A stretch of DNA of 64,000 bases from contig SUVN01000006.1 of assembly GCA_015061985.1 (NCBI GenBank), positions 39,886 to 103,885 on the forward strand. Reading direction: 5' to 3'. Shown here one piece after another: positions 29,720 through 37,480 of the stretch (the first letter of the stretch is position 1; each line of letters starts with the position of its first letter). The notes under the pieces were generated by a model that was not told where the DNA came from, did not search any database, and saw nothing but the letters and a program-made list of their open reading frames with translations. Made by a program: the position numbers and the translations under genes. Source of the DNA: Akkermansiaceae bacterium. GTDB lineage: Bacteria; Verrucomicrobiota; Verrucomicrobiia; Verrucomicrobiales; Akkermansiaceae.

Positions 29720-29855
29720 GTGACGACCTCCCGATTACCAATCGGATATCCCGACAGTAAACTTACAAGTACACCTCGCAATCAGTAGCGTCCGCATTGT
29801 CCCATGACCTGTGGAGTCCTCTTTCAGTTCATACGTGACTCAAAGGGCTTCTCAA

Positions 29856-30070
29856 CAAATGAAAATTTGAAGGACAATGGACAAAGAACAATGGACGAAG
29901 GAAAAGTCAGGCGAGCCGCTGGCTCGCAGTAGTCAATGATTTAGTTGCAAAGCTTTTGCATGCGAGCAGAGCGAGCGGAATTTTTCACCTTGTCCATCGT
30001 CCATTTGACTTTGTACTTCTCGTTAACTTCCCATTTGTCGAACAGTCTTGAGTTTTTAGATTCCCGAATC
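29856..30070 (+). repeat. Dispersed ~185-215 bp repeat, copy A
   Basis: The segment 29856-30040 matches 35796-35980 in reverse complement at high identity. Weaker similarity (CTTGAGTT.TTAGA) extends to about 30070. The ends carry GGACAATGGACAAAG and CATCGTCCATTTGAC, short related inverted segments, and the centre can form two hairpins around CGAGC/GCTCG. It has no coding capacity and resembles a non-autonomous MITE/REP-like element. Confidence 0.8.
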
Positions 30071-30156
30071 ACCCGCATGACTTCTGTCCCTGTTTTCCTC
30101 CACCGGTACAACACTTGCCCGTGGTGAAAAAGCCACCTGCGGCAGCTATGAGTATA

Positions 30157-30945
30157 TCACTCTATCACCGTCCAGAGGCGGCCGTTGGCGGCGTGGATGA
30201 GGCGGATATCCAAATCAAAGGTGCGGCGGAGGTTTTGCTCTGTCAGCACCTCGGAACGCTCGCCGTAGGAGAGGATTTCGCCCTGTCGAAGAATCATGCC
30301 GCGGGAGAATTCCGGCAGGATGTCCTCAATGCGCTGGGTGATAAAGATGATGGTGAGCTGCGGGTGGGATTCGGCCAACTCTGCGATGGTTCTGAGGAGG
30401 AATTCGCGGCCGGCGATATCGAGGTAGACGCTGGGTTCATCCAGAATCATCAGCTCGGGGTCAGTCATGAGGGCGCGTGCCAACAGCACTTTCACCTGCT
30501 CGCCGCTGCTCATGGTGCTCACCTCGCGCTCCGCCAGCTCCTCTGCCCGCAGGGAGCACAGCAGGGAGGCCGCGCGGGCTTCCTCCTCCGGCGTGGGGTC
30601 GCGGAAGAGGCCGATGGTGGCATCCGGGCCGGAGAGCACCATTTCCCGGCCTGTCCAGTTGCGCTCGCTGTTGAGCCACTGGTGCATGAGCGGGCTCACC
30701 CAGGCAATGCGGCGGCGGACTTCCTGCAGGTTGACGGTGCCGAAGCGGTGGCCGAGCACCTCTACCCGCGCCCCGAAGAGCGGCCAGGCATAGCCCATGA
30801 GCATGCGTACCAGCGTGGTTTTGCCCGCGCCGTTGGCACCCAGGATGAAGCAGCGCTCCCCGCGCTTCACCTGCCAGTTGATGTTCTTGAGAATCTCCCG
30901 CCCGGAGAGAAAGACACGGGCGTTTTCGATGTTGATGATATTCAT
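30157..30945 (-). CDS. ABC transporter-type ATPase (ModF/YlmA-like)
   Basis: A 262-residue ATP-binding cassette protein. Walker A is GANGAGKTT, the signature is MSSGEQVKVLLARAL (a variant of LSGGQ), Walker B is ELMILDEPS with the catalytic Glu, and the H-loop is degenerate (FITQRIEDI, Gln instead of His). It most resembles the single-domain ModF/YlmA cassettes. No permease or binding-protein gene is adjacent. It lies downstream of ilvC with a GC hairpin in between. The substrate is unknown. Confidence 0.85.
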   Translation of the reverse strand: MNIINIENARVFLSGREILKNINWQVKRGERCFILGANGAGKTTLVRMLMGYAWPLFGARVEVLGHRFGTVNLQEVRRRIAWVSPLMHQWLNSERNWTGREMVLSGPDATIGLFRDPTPEEEARAASLLCSLRAEELAEREVSTMSSGEQVKVLLARALMTDPELMILDEPSVYLDIAGREFLLRTIAELAESHPQLTIIFITQRIEDILPEFSRGMILRQGEILSYGERSEVLTEQNLRRTFDLDIRLIHAANGRLWTVIE

Positions 30946-30967
30946 GCTCAGTGGGGTAAAAGGAACA

Positions 30968-31001
30968 GGCCGCAGCCGGAGCGATTGGCTCGGCTGCGGC
31001 C
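30968..31001 (-). terminator. GC hairpin after ilvC, probable terminator or attenuator
   Basis: GGCCGCAGCCG (30968-30978) and CGGCTGCGGCC (30991-31001) pair perfectly. On the minus strand a T-rich TTCCTTTTA follows. Confidence 0.6.
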
Positions 31002-31046
31002 GGAAAAATCAGGCTGCGGCGTATACCGACGCAGCAACGGGACGCA

Positions 31047-32027
31047 TTAGTTGCGCTCGAAGAGGGCGCGAATCTTGCTGCCCACGATTTCGACCGGATG
31101 CTCGGCCAGGGCGGCGCGCTTGGCCATCAGGTTGGGGGCGCCGGCGGCGGCCTCTGCCAGCCAATCCTGAGCAAACTTGCCGGACTCGATGCGCTTGAGG
31201 GATTCCTTCATCTTCTCCTTGACCTCCGGGCCGAGAATCTGCGGGCCGTTGTAGTACTCACCGAACTCTGCGGTGTTGGAGATGACGCCGTTCATGGCCT
31301 GGATACCCTTGTTGTAGATGATGTCCACGATGAGCTTGGCCTCGTGCACGCATTCGAAGTAGGCCATCTCATGCGGATAACCGGCCTCGATAAGGGTCTC
31401 GAAACCATACTTCATGAGGTCGACCAGACCGCCGCAGAGCACGTTCTGCTCACCGAAGAGGTCCTCGTAGGTCTCCTGCTCCATGGTGCATTCCAGCACA
31501 CCGCCGCGGGTCAGGCCCTCAGCCTTGGCCATGGCGAGCGCCACGTTGCGGGCGTTGCCGGTGGGGTTCTGCCAGACAGCGATGAGACCGGGGCAGCCGA
31601 AGCCTTCCTCGAACACGCGGCGAACCTCCGTGCCCGGGCCCTTGGGAGCCACCATGATGACATCCACGTCTGCCGGGGGAACGATGGTCTTGAACACATA
31701 AGCAAAGCCGTGGGAGCAGCAGAGGGTCTTGCCGGCGCTCAGACCGGGCTTGATCTGGTTCTCGAACACCTCGCCGTGCTTCTCATCCGGCAGCAGGATG
31801 TGGATGATATCGGCACGGGCAGCGGCGGCATCCACCGTCAGCACCTCGAAACCGTCCTGAACAGCGGCATCCCAGCTCTTGCCGGGACGCAGACCGATGA
31901 TGACGTTCACGCCGCTGTCGCGCATGCAGAGAGCCTGGGCGCGACCCTGAGCACCGTAACCGATGACGGCCACGGTCTTGCCGTTGAGAACGCTCACATC
32001 GGCGTCCTTATCGTGCAGAATATCCAT
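31047..32027 (-). CDS. ilvC: Ketol-acid reductoisomerase (class I)
   Basis: Second step of valine/isoleucine synthesis, converting acetolactate or acetohydroxybutyrate with NAD(P)H and Mg2+. The 326-residue product has the Rossmann motif AVIGYGAQGRAQA and the cofactor loop GLRPGKSWD. VMVAPKGPG appears as MVAPKGPGTEVRR, and the C-terminal knotted domain has DLFGEQNVLCGG, EAGYPHEMAYFE and ISNTAEFGEY. No other ilv or leu gene is adjacent in the window. It may share a transcript with the ABC ATPase. Confidence 0.96.
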   Translation of the reverse strand: MDILHDKDADVSVLNGKTVAVIGYGAQGRAQALCMRDSGVNVIIGLRPGKSWDAAVQDGFEVLTVDAAAARADIIHILLPDEKHGEVFENQIKPGLSAGKTLCCSHGFAYVFKTIVPPADVDVIMVAPKGPGTEVRRVFEEGFGCPGLIAVWQNPTGNARNVALAMAKAEGLTRGGVLECTMEQETYEDLFGEQNVLCGGLVDLMKYGFETLIEAGYPHEMAYFECVHEAKLIVDIIYNKGIQAMNGVISNTAEFGEYYNGPQILGPEVKEKMKESLKRIESGKFAQDWLAEAAAGAPNLMAKRAALAEHPVEIVGSKIRALFERN

Positions 32028-32172
32028 GATGATGTAATGTTATGGGGTTAAACTTATCCAATATCCGATACGTGGGGATGGATGTACGCGACAAATTTAG
32101 CATCCGGGGGCGATAAAGCAAGCAAAAAAACAGGCATGCCCGCCGAGAAGTGCCAAAATGGCAAGATTTTCC

Positions 32173-32200
32173 TTGCGCAGCGGCGTAAATATGATACATT
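32173..32200 (+). promoter_or_regulatory. Predicted promoter of the prepilin-like gene
   Basis: TTGCGC (32173-32178), a 16-base spacer and TACATT (32195-32200), which ends eight bases before the ATG at 32209. Confidence 0.4.
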
Positions 32201-32208
32201 GGGTGGGT

Positions 32209-32994
32209 ATGAAAAGCGTTTGCACCGGAAAATATAAAGGATTTACCTTGATGGAGCTGATGGTGGTTATCGCCATTCTGGCAGCGTTGATGGGTATCGG
32301 CGCCCCGGCCGTGTACTCCCACATGGGGCTGGGCAAGGATGCCAAATGCCGCGCCAACCTCGAACAGTTGGTACAGCTGGGCACCAAGTACAGCCAGGAT
32401 ATGGCGCACAAGACCCTGCTGCCCACCAGCGGCATGGATGACGATGAGGACACCGAAACCGTCTGCGAGACAGATGGTTGGTGGATAGCACTGGCTCCCA
32501 TGGCCGGCAAGGGCACCTACGTTATCCCGCGGGAGAAGGACGGCATCATGAAGGTGTCCTCCCTCTTCCACTGCCCGGCGGATGACCGTAAGAACATTGA
32601 TACCGACAGCACCTTCGAAGCCACCGAAAAGAGCGTCTCCTACGTCTCCTGGACAGACGGCTCCGAAGACCCGGACAACGTGAACTCCTGCATCCGCACC
32701 ACCGCCAAGCAGAATCTGGACATGCTCCCCTGGCTCTCCGACGGTAACCCGGTGAAGGGTAAGAGCGTAACTGATGCCGAAACCTTCCGCAAGATGGTGG
32801 TACCGGCAGCGGAGCGCCACAGCGGCTCCGTGATGATGGCCTACGCCAGCGGCGTGGTCAAGGCTGTGGAAATCGACAAGTCCAGGCCCGAGGAACAGTT
32901 CCGCAAGCTCGCTCCCGCCCTGGCCAACCGCAAGGTGAAACCCTCCAATGATGACGAGGAGGACGAGGAAGAGTACGACGAGGATGAAGAATAA
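32209..32994 (+). CDS. Type IV prepilin-like (pseudopilin) secreted protein
   Basis: A 261-residue protein with a class III signal peptide: a short basic leader, then the prepilin peptidase site G/FTLMELMVVIAILAAL, where Glu+5 is present and a hydrophobic helix follows. The rest is a soluble domain ending in a very acidic tail of Asp/Glu. Such single N-methylated proteins are abundant in Verrucomicrobia and Planctomycetes and may be pseudopilins of a type II-like system. The start at 32209 is chosen over 32158 because it gives a normal-length leader and follows the promoter. The 3' end overlaps tilS by 11 bases. Confidence 0.85.
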   Translation: MKSVCTGKYKGFTLMELMVVIAILAALMGIGAPAVYSHMGLGKDAKCRANLEQLVQLGTKYSQDMAHKTLLPTSGMDDDEDTETVCETDGWWIALAPMAGKGTYVIPREKDGIMKVSSLFHCPADDRKNIDTDSTFEATEKSVSYVSWTDGSEDPDNVNSCIRTTAKQNLDMLPWLSDGNPVKGKSVTDAETFRKMVVPAAERHSGSVMMAYASGVVKAVEIDKSRPEEQFRKLAPALANRKVKPSNDDEEDEEEYDEDEE

Positions 32995-33958
32995 AGGCAC
33001 CTCCCTGCTGCCGCATCCCGCCTGCATCCCGCATCTGCACGGTGCGGTGCTGGTGGGACTGAGCGGCGGGCGGGATTCCGTGGCCCTGTTGCATGTTCTG
33101 TTGCAGCAGGGCTGTTGTGTGCATGCCTGCCATGTACACCACGGCATACGCGGCGCTGCTGCGGATGCGGATGCCGAGTTCTGCCGCACGCTCTGCGAGC
33201 GTCTGAATGTCCCCTTCGAACAACACCGCATCAATGTGCCTGCTCTGGCTGAAACCCGGCGGGTATCGCTGGAGACCGCCGCCCGCACCGCCCGCCGTGA
33301 ATTATTAGCTGCCGCAGCCGCCCGCTGCGGAACAAACTGCGTTGCGCTGGCACACCACGCAGATGACCAGGCAGAGACCGTACTGTTCCGGCTGGCTCGC
33401 GGCGCTGCCGGCTACCGCGGCATGCAGCCCATCCACGCCGCGCAGGGTATCCTCTGGCTGCGTCCCCTGCTGGAATACACCCGCAGCGACATCACCCGCT
33501 ATCTGGAAGCGCAGGGAGAAATCTGGGTGGAAGACGCCACCAACGCCGTGGCCGATGTGGCACGCAACCGCATTCGGCTGGAGGTTCTGCCCGCCCTCAA
33601 CCGCGCGCTGGAGCGGGATGTGGCTCCCATTCTGAACCGCAGCGCCGCCCAGCAGGCTGATACCCTGGCAGCTCTGGCCGAAGCGCTCGACCTGCTCCCC
33701 CTCACCGACCCGCAGGGGCGGCTCTACCTACCTGCTCTGGCTGAACGCAGTCCGGCTTTCCGCCGCGCCGTGCTGCACCACTACCTCACCCACGCGGGAG
33801 TTCCGGGGCTCACCCACGCCCACATCTGTGCGGTGGATGCCATCCTGCCGCCGGACTCCCCCGGCCACAGCGTGAACCTGCCCGGCGGCTACCGCGCCGT
33901 ACGCCGTCAAAAACGCCTGCTGGTGGAAAATCCGGCACTCATCAACCGGAAAGTATAA
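32984..33958 (+). CDS. tilS: tRNA(Ile)-lysidine synthase
   Basis: Modifies C34 of the AUA-reading tRNA-Ile to lysidine, essential for decoding. The 324-residue protein has the PP-loop SGGRDSVAL, HVHHGIRGAAADADAEFC, and HHADDQAETVLFRLARG typical of TilS, then LRPLLEYTRSDI and NRIRLEVLPAL. It is shorter than E. coli TilS and probably lacks the full C-terminal domain. The ATG at 32984 lies inside the prepilin gene end, indicating coupling. The longer in-frame start at 32948 would add 12 residues in the overlap. Confidence 0.92.
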   Translation: MKNKGTSLLPHPACIPHLHGAVLVGLSGGRDSVALLHVLLQQGCCVHACHVHHGIRGAAADADAEFCRTLCERLNVPFEQHRINVPALAETRRVSLETAARTARRELLAAAAARCGTNCVALAHHADDQAETVLFRLARGAAGYRGMQPIHAAQGILWLRPLLEYTRSDITRYLEAQGEIWVEDATNAVADVARNRIRLEVLPALNRALERDVAPILNRSAAQQADTLAALAEALDLLPLTDPQGRLYLPALAERSPAFRRAVLHHYLTHAGVPGLTHAHICAVDAILPPDSPGHSVNLPGGYRAVRRQKRLLVENPALINRKV

Positions 33959-33985
33959 CAGCTGTCATAGACGAAAAAGCCGGAC

Positions 33986-34014
33986 TTGACGAAAGCGCGA
34001 TGGGGGAGTATAAA
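33986..34014 (+). promoter_or_regulatory. Predicted promoter of the 34024 MFS gene
   Basis: TTGACG (33986-33991), a 17-base spacer and TATAAA (34009-34014), nine bases before the ATG at 34024. It excludes the in-frame ATG at 34000 as a start. Confidence 0.55.
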
Positions 34015-34023
34015 GGAATCCGC

Positions 34024-35220
34024 ATGAGTGCAACAGCACAGCAGGCGGTTTCCCGACTCTGGAATGTGACCTATTCCAAGGCCTGGGGCGCGAATTTCCT
34101 GTTATTTTTCTCATTCATGCTCATGACACCGCTCTTCCCGGTGTACCTGAGCACGGAGTTCGGCGCGAGCAAGGACACCATCGGCCTGGTGCTGGCCGGG
34201 TACAGCGTGATGGCCATTCTGGCGCGTTTTGTGAGCGGCTATCTGGTGGACAGCTTCCCCAGAGTGCGCGTTCTTGTGGGGGCCTATCTTCTCTTTGCCC
34301 TGTTTACAGGCGGCTATCTTGCGGCGGGCAGCCTGCTGTTCTTTGCGGTGGTACGCACCCTGCACGGAGCGCCTTTCGGTGCCGTCACCGTGGCCAACAG
34401 CACCGTGGCCGTGGATGCTCTGCCCTACAGCCGCCGCGCAGAAGGCATCGGCTACTACGGCCTCAGCAACAATGTGGCTACCGCCATCGCCCCCTCCATC
34501 GGGCTGATGGTGTACAGCAGGTGGGCCGATTTCGAGCTGCTCATGTGGGTCTCTTTCGGACTGGCCATACTGGGCTGCATCCTCACCGCCACCACGCGGC
34601 TGCCCCGCCGCCCGCGACCACTGCCGCGCAAACCATTCCGGGTGCGGGAGCTTGTCCTGTGGAGCGGTTGGAGTCCCGGTAGCTGCGTAGTCTGCTTTTC
34701 CTTCGCCTACGGCATCGTCTCCACCTACATCGCTCTGTACAGCGTGGAGGAGTTGCAGCTGCCCCACGGGGCGGGCGCTTTCTTCCTGCTGTTCTCCATC
34801 GGGCTCATTCTGTCGCGACTGGTGGGCGGGCGCACCCTGCGACAGGGCAAAATCGTGCAGAACGGCACCATCGGTGTCCTGCTGGGGGTCTGCGGGTACA
34901 GCCTCTTTGCCCTGGTGCACAGTGAATGGAGCTTCTACCTCTCTGCACTGACCATGGGGCTAGGCAACGGTCACATGTTCCCCGCCATGCAGAATATCTT
35001 CATGGGTATCTGCACCAAAGAACAGCGCGGCACGGCCAACTCCACCCTGCTGGTCTCCTGGGATGTCGGCGTGGGTATCGGTACGCTGGCCGGAGGTATT
35101 GCAGCCGATTCACTCGGCTTTCATGCGGCTTTTCTGGTGGCCGCAGGTGTCAATCTGGCCGGGGCGCTCTTCTATATCCTGCATACGCGGGGAGATTTCG
35201 CGCGCAGGAGAATCGGGTGA
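34024..35220 (+). CDS. Major facilitator superfamily transporter
   Basis: A 398-residue inner-membrane transporter with 12 predicted helices. The MFS loop 2-3 motif appears as GYLVDSFPRVRV, and helix 4-5 has VRTLHGAPFGAVTVANST. The protein resembles drug/small-molecule efflux MFS (e.g. AraJ/YfcJ-like) more than sugar porters. The start at 34024 is favoured by the promoter and by AAAGGA just upstream. It has no adjacent regulator. The substrate is unknown. Confidence 0.85.
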   Translation: MSATAQQAVSRLWNVTYSKAWGANFLLFFSFMLMTPLFPVYLSTEFGASKDTIGLVLAGYSVMAILARFVSGYLVDSFPRVRVLVGAYLLFALFTGGYLAAGSLLFFAVVRTLHGAPFGAVTVANSTVAVDALPYSRRAEGIGYYGLSNNVATAIAPSIGLMVYSRWADFELLMWVSFGLAILGCILTATTRLPRRPRPLPRKPFRVRELVLWSGWSPGSCVVCFSFAYGIVSTYIALYSVEELQLPHGAGAFFLLFSIGLILSRLVGGRTLRQGKIVQNGTIGVLLGVCGYSLFALVHSEWSFYLSALTMGLGNGHMFPAMQNIFMGICTKEQRGTANSTLLVSWDVGVGIGTLAGGIAADSLGFHAAFLVAAGVNLAGALFYILHTRGDFARRRIG

Positions 35221-35237
35221 GCCGACAAGCAATTCCG

Positions 35238-35266
35238 TTGACATTCCGGGTGCAATATGAGATGAT
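35238..35266 (+). promoter_or_regulatory. Predicted promoter of the rhodanese gene
   Basis: A perfect TTGACA (35238-35243), a 17-base spacer and GATGAT (35261-35266), nine bases before the ATG. Confidence 0.4.
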
Positions 35267-35275
35267 GCCGGGCGT

Positions 35276-35758
35276 ATGAAAGACACCTTTGCACAGTTTA
35301 TCCGCCTGGGGCTGATTATCCTGGGACTGGCAGCGGTGTTGTACTGGGCGGATACCGCCTGGATGGCCCCCCACCGCCTCCCTCCCTGCGAGCAGGACAA
35401 ACTGCCCGAAAACCGGGTTTGCCTGGAAACGGTGCTGAGCCGCTACGGTGATAAAATCATTTGGATAGATGCGCGAAGTGCGGCGGATTTCGAGCTCAAC
35501 CAGCTGATGCTGAGTGAGAACCGCATGTTCCCCATCCGTCGCGGCGTGGATATGCAGCAGCAGATAGATGCCGCCATCGGCCGCCTTCTGGAAGCACAGG
35601 AGCGCGGGGAATGCGTGGTCGTCTTCTGCACGGCGGATTGCGGCTCTGCGGAGGAAATTGCCGGCGAGCTCCGTGCCCTCGGCATGATTGAAGCCCCCAT
35701 CTATACGCTGGAGGGCGGGTGGGATACCCTCAAAGCGCACAATCTGCTGCGCGGCTGA
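35276..35758 (+). CDS. Membrane-anchored rhodanese-like protein
   Basis: A 160-residue protein with one N-terminal hydrophobic helix (FIRLGLIILGLAAVLYWA) and a rhodanese domain. The domain shows the IIWIDARSAADFELN entry motif, the loop VVFCTADCGSAEEIA with the putative persulfide cysteine, and a closing YTLEGGWDTLKAHN. The domain is predicted on the periplasmic side. The active loop has six residues after Cys, as in single-domain sulfurtransferases. The sulfur donor and acceptor are unknown. It is followed by a repeat copy. Confidence 0.83.
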   Translation: MKDTFAQFIRLGLIILGLAAVLYWADTAWMAPHRLPPCEQDKLPENRVCLETVLSRYGDKIIWIDARSAADFELNQLMLSENRMFPIRRGVDMQQQIDAAIGRLLEAQERGECVVVFCTADCGSAEEIAGELRALGMIEAPIYTLEGGWDTLKAHNLLRG

Positions 35759-36003
35759 TACATTTATCGGGTATCTCTAATAACTCAAGTATGCTCGATA
35801 AATGGGAAGTTAACGAGAAGTACAAAGTCAAATGGACGATGGACAAGGTACGAAATTCCGCTCGCGTTGCTCGCATGCAAACGCTTTGCAAATAATTCTT
35901 TAACTGTTGCGAGCCGGAGGCTCGCCTGACTTTTCCTTCGTCCATTGTTCTTTGTCCATTGTCCTTCAAATTCTCATTTGAGAGTTTTTAGCTTCCCTTC
36001 TCA
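35759..36003. other. Intergenic region occupied by the dispersed repeat
   Basis: Together with the terminator after it, this is a gene-free stretch of ~315 bases between the rhodanese gene and the small gene at 36074. Almost all of it is repeat copy B. No gene is supported. Confidence 0.6.
35767..35980 (-). repeat. Dispersed ~185-215 bp repeat, copy B (inverted relative to copy A)
   Basis: 35796-35980 matches copy A (29856-30040) in opposite orientation; both cores are 185 bases. The two copies flank about 5.7 kb of core genes, so recombination between them could invert that block. Confidence 0.8.
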
Positions 36004-36040
36004 GAAAAACGGCCACGCAGTACCCATCTGCGTGGCCGTT
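36004..36040 (-). terminator. Rho-independent terminator of the 36074-36627 gene pair
   Basis: AACGGCCACGCAG (36008-36020) and CTGCGTGGCCGTT (36028-36040) are perfect 13-bp arms, and on the minus strand a T run follows. Confidence 0.85.
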
Positions 36041-36073
36041 ACCCTGCTACTCATCCCCCAATCATATCAGCAA

Positions 36074-36319
36074 CTATTGCATGGAATCCGTCTGTCGCGG
36101 CGGTGGCAGATGCGCCAGCAATCGGTGATTGAACCCCGTCTCTTCCTCCGCACTTTCTGCCTTTTTCTTTTCCTCCTCTGCCAGCATCATGGCCAGCTTC
36201 GTGTCCTCTATCATCGCCTTGAACTTATCGCTCTGACTGTACTCGCCTCCCGTATCGCGGAAAATTTCCGCGAGCCAGTCTCGTTTTTCATCGATGCTCA
36301 GGTGGCGTGGCTGTTTCAT
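36074..36319 (-). CDS. Small phage-type protein, possible small-terminase-like
   Basis: An 81-residue soluble, mostly helical, charged protein. The pattern EKRDWLAEIFRDTGG...SDKFKAMIEDTKLAMML loosely resembles small terminase-like proteins of podovirus modules (helix, then D/K-x-K-A-x-E). The match is weak. It overlaps the upstream winged-helix gene by four bases (ATGA) and ends at a strong terminator, so the pair is an operon at the left edge of the prophage remnant. Confidence 0.6.
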   Translation of the reverse strand: MKQPRHLSIDEKRDWLAEIFRDTGGEYSQSDKFKAMIEDTKLAMMLAEEEKKKAESAEEETGFNHRLLAHLPPPRQTDSMQ

Positions 36320-36627
36320 GATGGCAATTTATCGTGAACAAAAGCGAGTAACTGCCGTACATGGTTCTTACCCGCAAGCGTCGTCAGGTAGACTTCCGAT
36401 ACCCGGCTGACCCGTTTGAGCAGGCCGCGGTGTTCCAGCGTGCGTAACATGTTCGTGCAGGTTCCCGGGGAATACCCCGTGAAATCGGCTATCGCCTCAG
36501 AGGTCTCCATGCCGGCCATCACGCACAGCAATGTCAGCCGCAGCGCCGGGGTCATCGAATCCCGTGCCACGTTGAGCAGCAAACAACAGGCAAAATCTAT
36601 CGCTCTCATCTCCGCATTCTTCTTCAT
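36316..36627 (-). CDS. Winged-helix (MarR-like) DNA-binding protein
   Basis: A 103-residue protein with a clear winged helix-turn-helix: LRLTLLCVMAGMETSEAIADF, then YSPGTCTNMLRTLEHRGLLKRV as the recognition helix and wing, then a short C-terminal helix. Probably a repressor or a DNA-binding component of the phage remnant. A perfect 22-bp palindrome lies directly upstream (36632-36653), suggesting autoregulation, although the same sequence also matches DnaA boxes. Confidence 0.75.
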   Translation of the reverse strand: MKKNAEMRAIDFACCLLLNVARDSMTPALRLTLLCVMAGMETSEAIADFTGYSPGTCTNMLRTLEHRGLLKRVSRVSEVYLTTLAGKNHVRQLLAFVHDKLPS

Positions 36628-36631
36628 AATA

Positions 36632-36721
36632 CTTATTCACAATTGTGAATAAGTTTATATTCTTTTTATTATTAACCCGTTAAATAAGATATACACCAAC
36701 TTATTCACAATTTTATTCACA
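36632..36721. promoter_or_regulatory. Four TTATTCACA sequences (DnaA-box matches) around AT-rich DNA
   Basis: TTATTCACA occurs at 36633-36641, inverted at 36644-36652, and forward at 36701-36709 and 36713-36721. The first two form the palindrome CTTATTCACAATTGTGAATAAG. The 48 bases between the pairs are strongly AT-rich. All four match TTATNCACA. Alternatives are an operator of the adjacent winged-helix protein or a phage replication site. Confidence 0.6.
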
Positions 36722-37310
36722 GACTTTTCAAACGATTCTTCCAGAGTTTGTAAAGAGGATGGGAATCATTAGAGTGAGCCTGAACCGCATTGGCATGAGC
36801 GGCCTGAGGCAGAGAGACGCGCCTGTACTCTTCGCGCAGGGCCTGCAAAGCCGTTGAGCTGTTGATGAGGGGGATGCAGAGCTTGCAGGCCAGCCTGACG
36901 GCCAGCGCCTCTGCAAACAAAGGGTCAAAGAGCTCGCAGTCCTCCACATCTGCCGTATACAGCAACCTGATATCCGTCACCGGGCAATAGATACAGCGCC
37001 CGCGCAGCGTCCACTGGGGATGATTCACCTGCAGAACGCGGAGACAGTCCGGCGGCAGAGTATGAGCCACGGCATGCTCCTCATCCGCAGCAGGCTCAGC
37101 GGAGGTCAGCGTGATTTTTCTGGTGGCAAAAGACCAGCGGGTGGCACAGAGCACCTCCCGCCGGGCGGGGTGGTAGTGCATATAGCACAGGCGGGACGGC
37201 AGCGTACCATTGGAATCGATGGCGGTCAGCGGGGATTCACCCAGCTTGCCGAGGGCCATGTTACAGATATCGAGCGCCGTCAGCGGCGTATTGGAAATGA
37301 AATAACTCAT
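36717..37310 (-). CDS. Phage tail tubular protein A-like / head-completion protein
   Basis: A 197-residue protein resembling podovirus head-to-tail adaptor proteins of the tail tubular A type. It has LTALDICNMALGKLGESPLTAID at the start (shown here as family-typical ALxxLG pattern), then HPARREVLCATRWSFATRK, matching the R-x-x-x-L-x-x-x-x-W motif. LPPDCLRVLQV and DPLFAEALAVRLACKL follow. ATG 37310 is preferred to a GTG 11 codons upstream. It lies on the opposite strand from the portal gene, unlike intact phages. Confidence 0.75.
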   Translation of the reverse strand: MSYFISNTPLTALDICNMALGKLGESPLTAIDSNGTLPSRLCYMHYHPARREVLCATRWSFATRKITLTSAEPAADEEHAVAHTLPPDCLRVLQVNHPQWTLRGRCIYCPVTDIRLLYTADVEDCELFDPLFAEALAVRLACKLCIPLINSSTALQALREEYRRVSLPQAAHANAVQAHSNDSHPLYKLWKNRLKSL

Positions 37311-37390
37311 AGCGTATTCGGGAGTGCCGGTTGTGGTGGGCACATACCCAGCTTCTCACACATCATCCGATTGCGCAAGAGCTTTGCATA

Positions 37391-37432
37391 GTTTTTGTCT
37401 TCGTTTGCATGCACGCAAACGAAGACAAAAAC
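37391..37432. repeat. 42-base perfect palindrome with 18-bp arms
   Basis: GTTTTTGTCTTCGTTTGC (37391-37408) and GCAAACGAAGACAAAAAC (37415-37432) are exact inverted arms around six bases. It lies between divergent phage genes, where a terminator is not expected. It could be an operator, an origin-type site or a bidirectional terminator left by rearrangement. Confidence 0.75.
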
Positions 37433-37444
37433 ACAGCTCCGCTA

Positions 37445-37473
37445 TTGCCCTGCATCAAAAAGCAGGCTATTTT
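37445..37473 (+). promoter_or_regulatory. Predicted promoter of the plus-strand phage genes
   Basis: TTGCCC (37445-37450), a 17-base spacer and TATTTT (37468-37473), seven bases before the ATG at 37481. Confidence 0.4.
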
Positions 37474-37480
37474 CCGAAAT

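Noticed and set aside
29945..30127. Short frame inside repeat copy A, with a similar frame in copy B (35730-35969)
   Set aside because: Similarity between the two is explained by the repeat itself; the reading is not preserved at either end.
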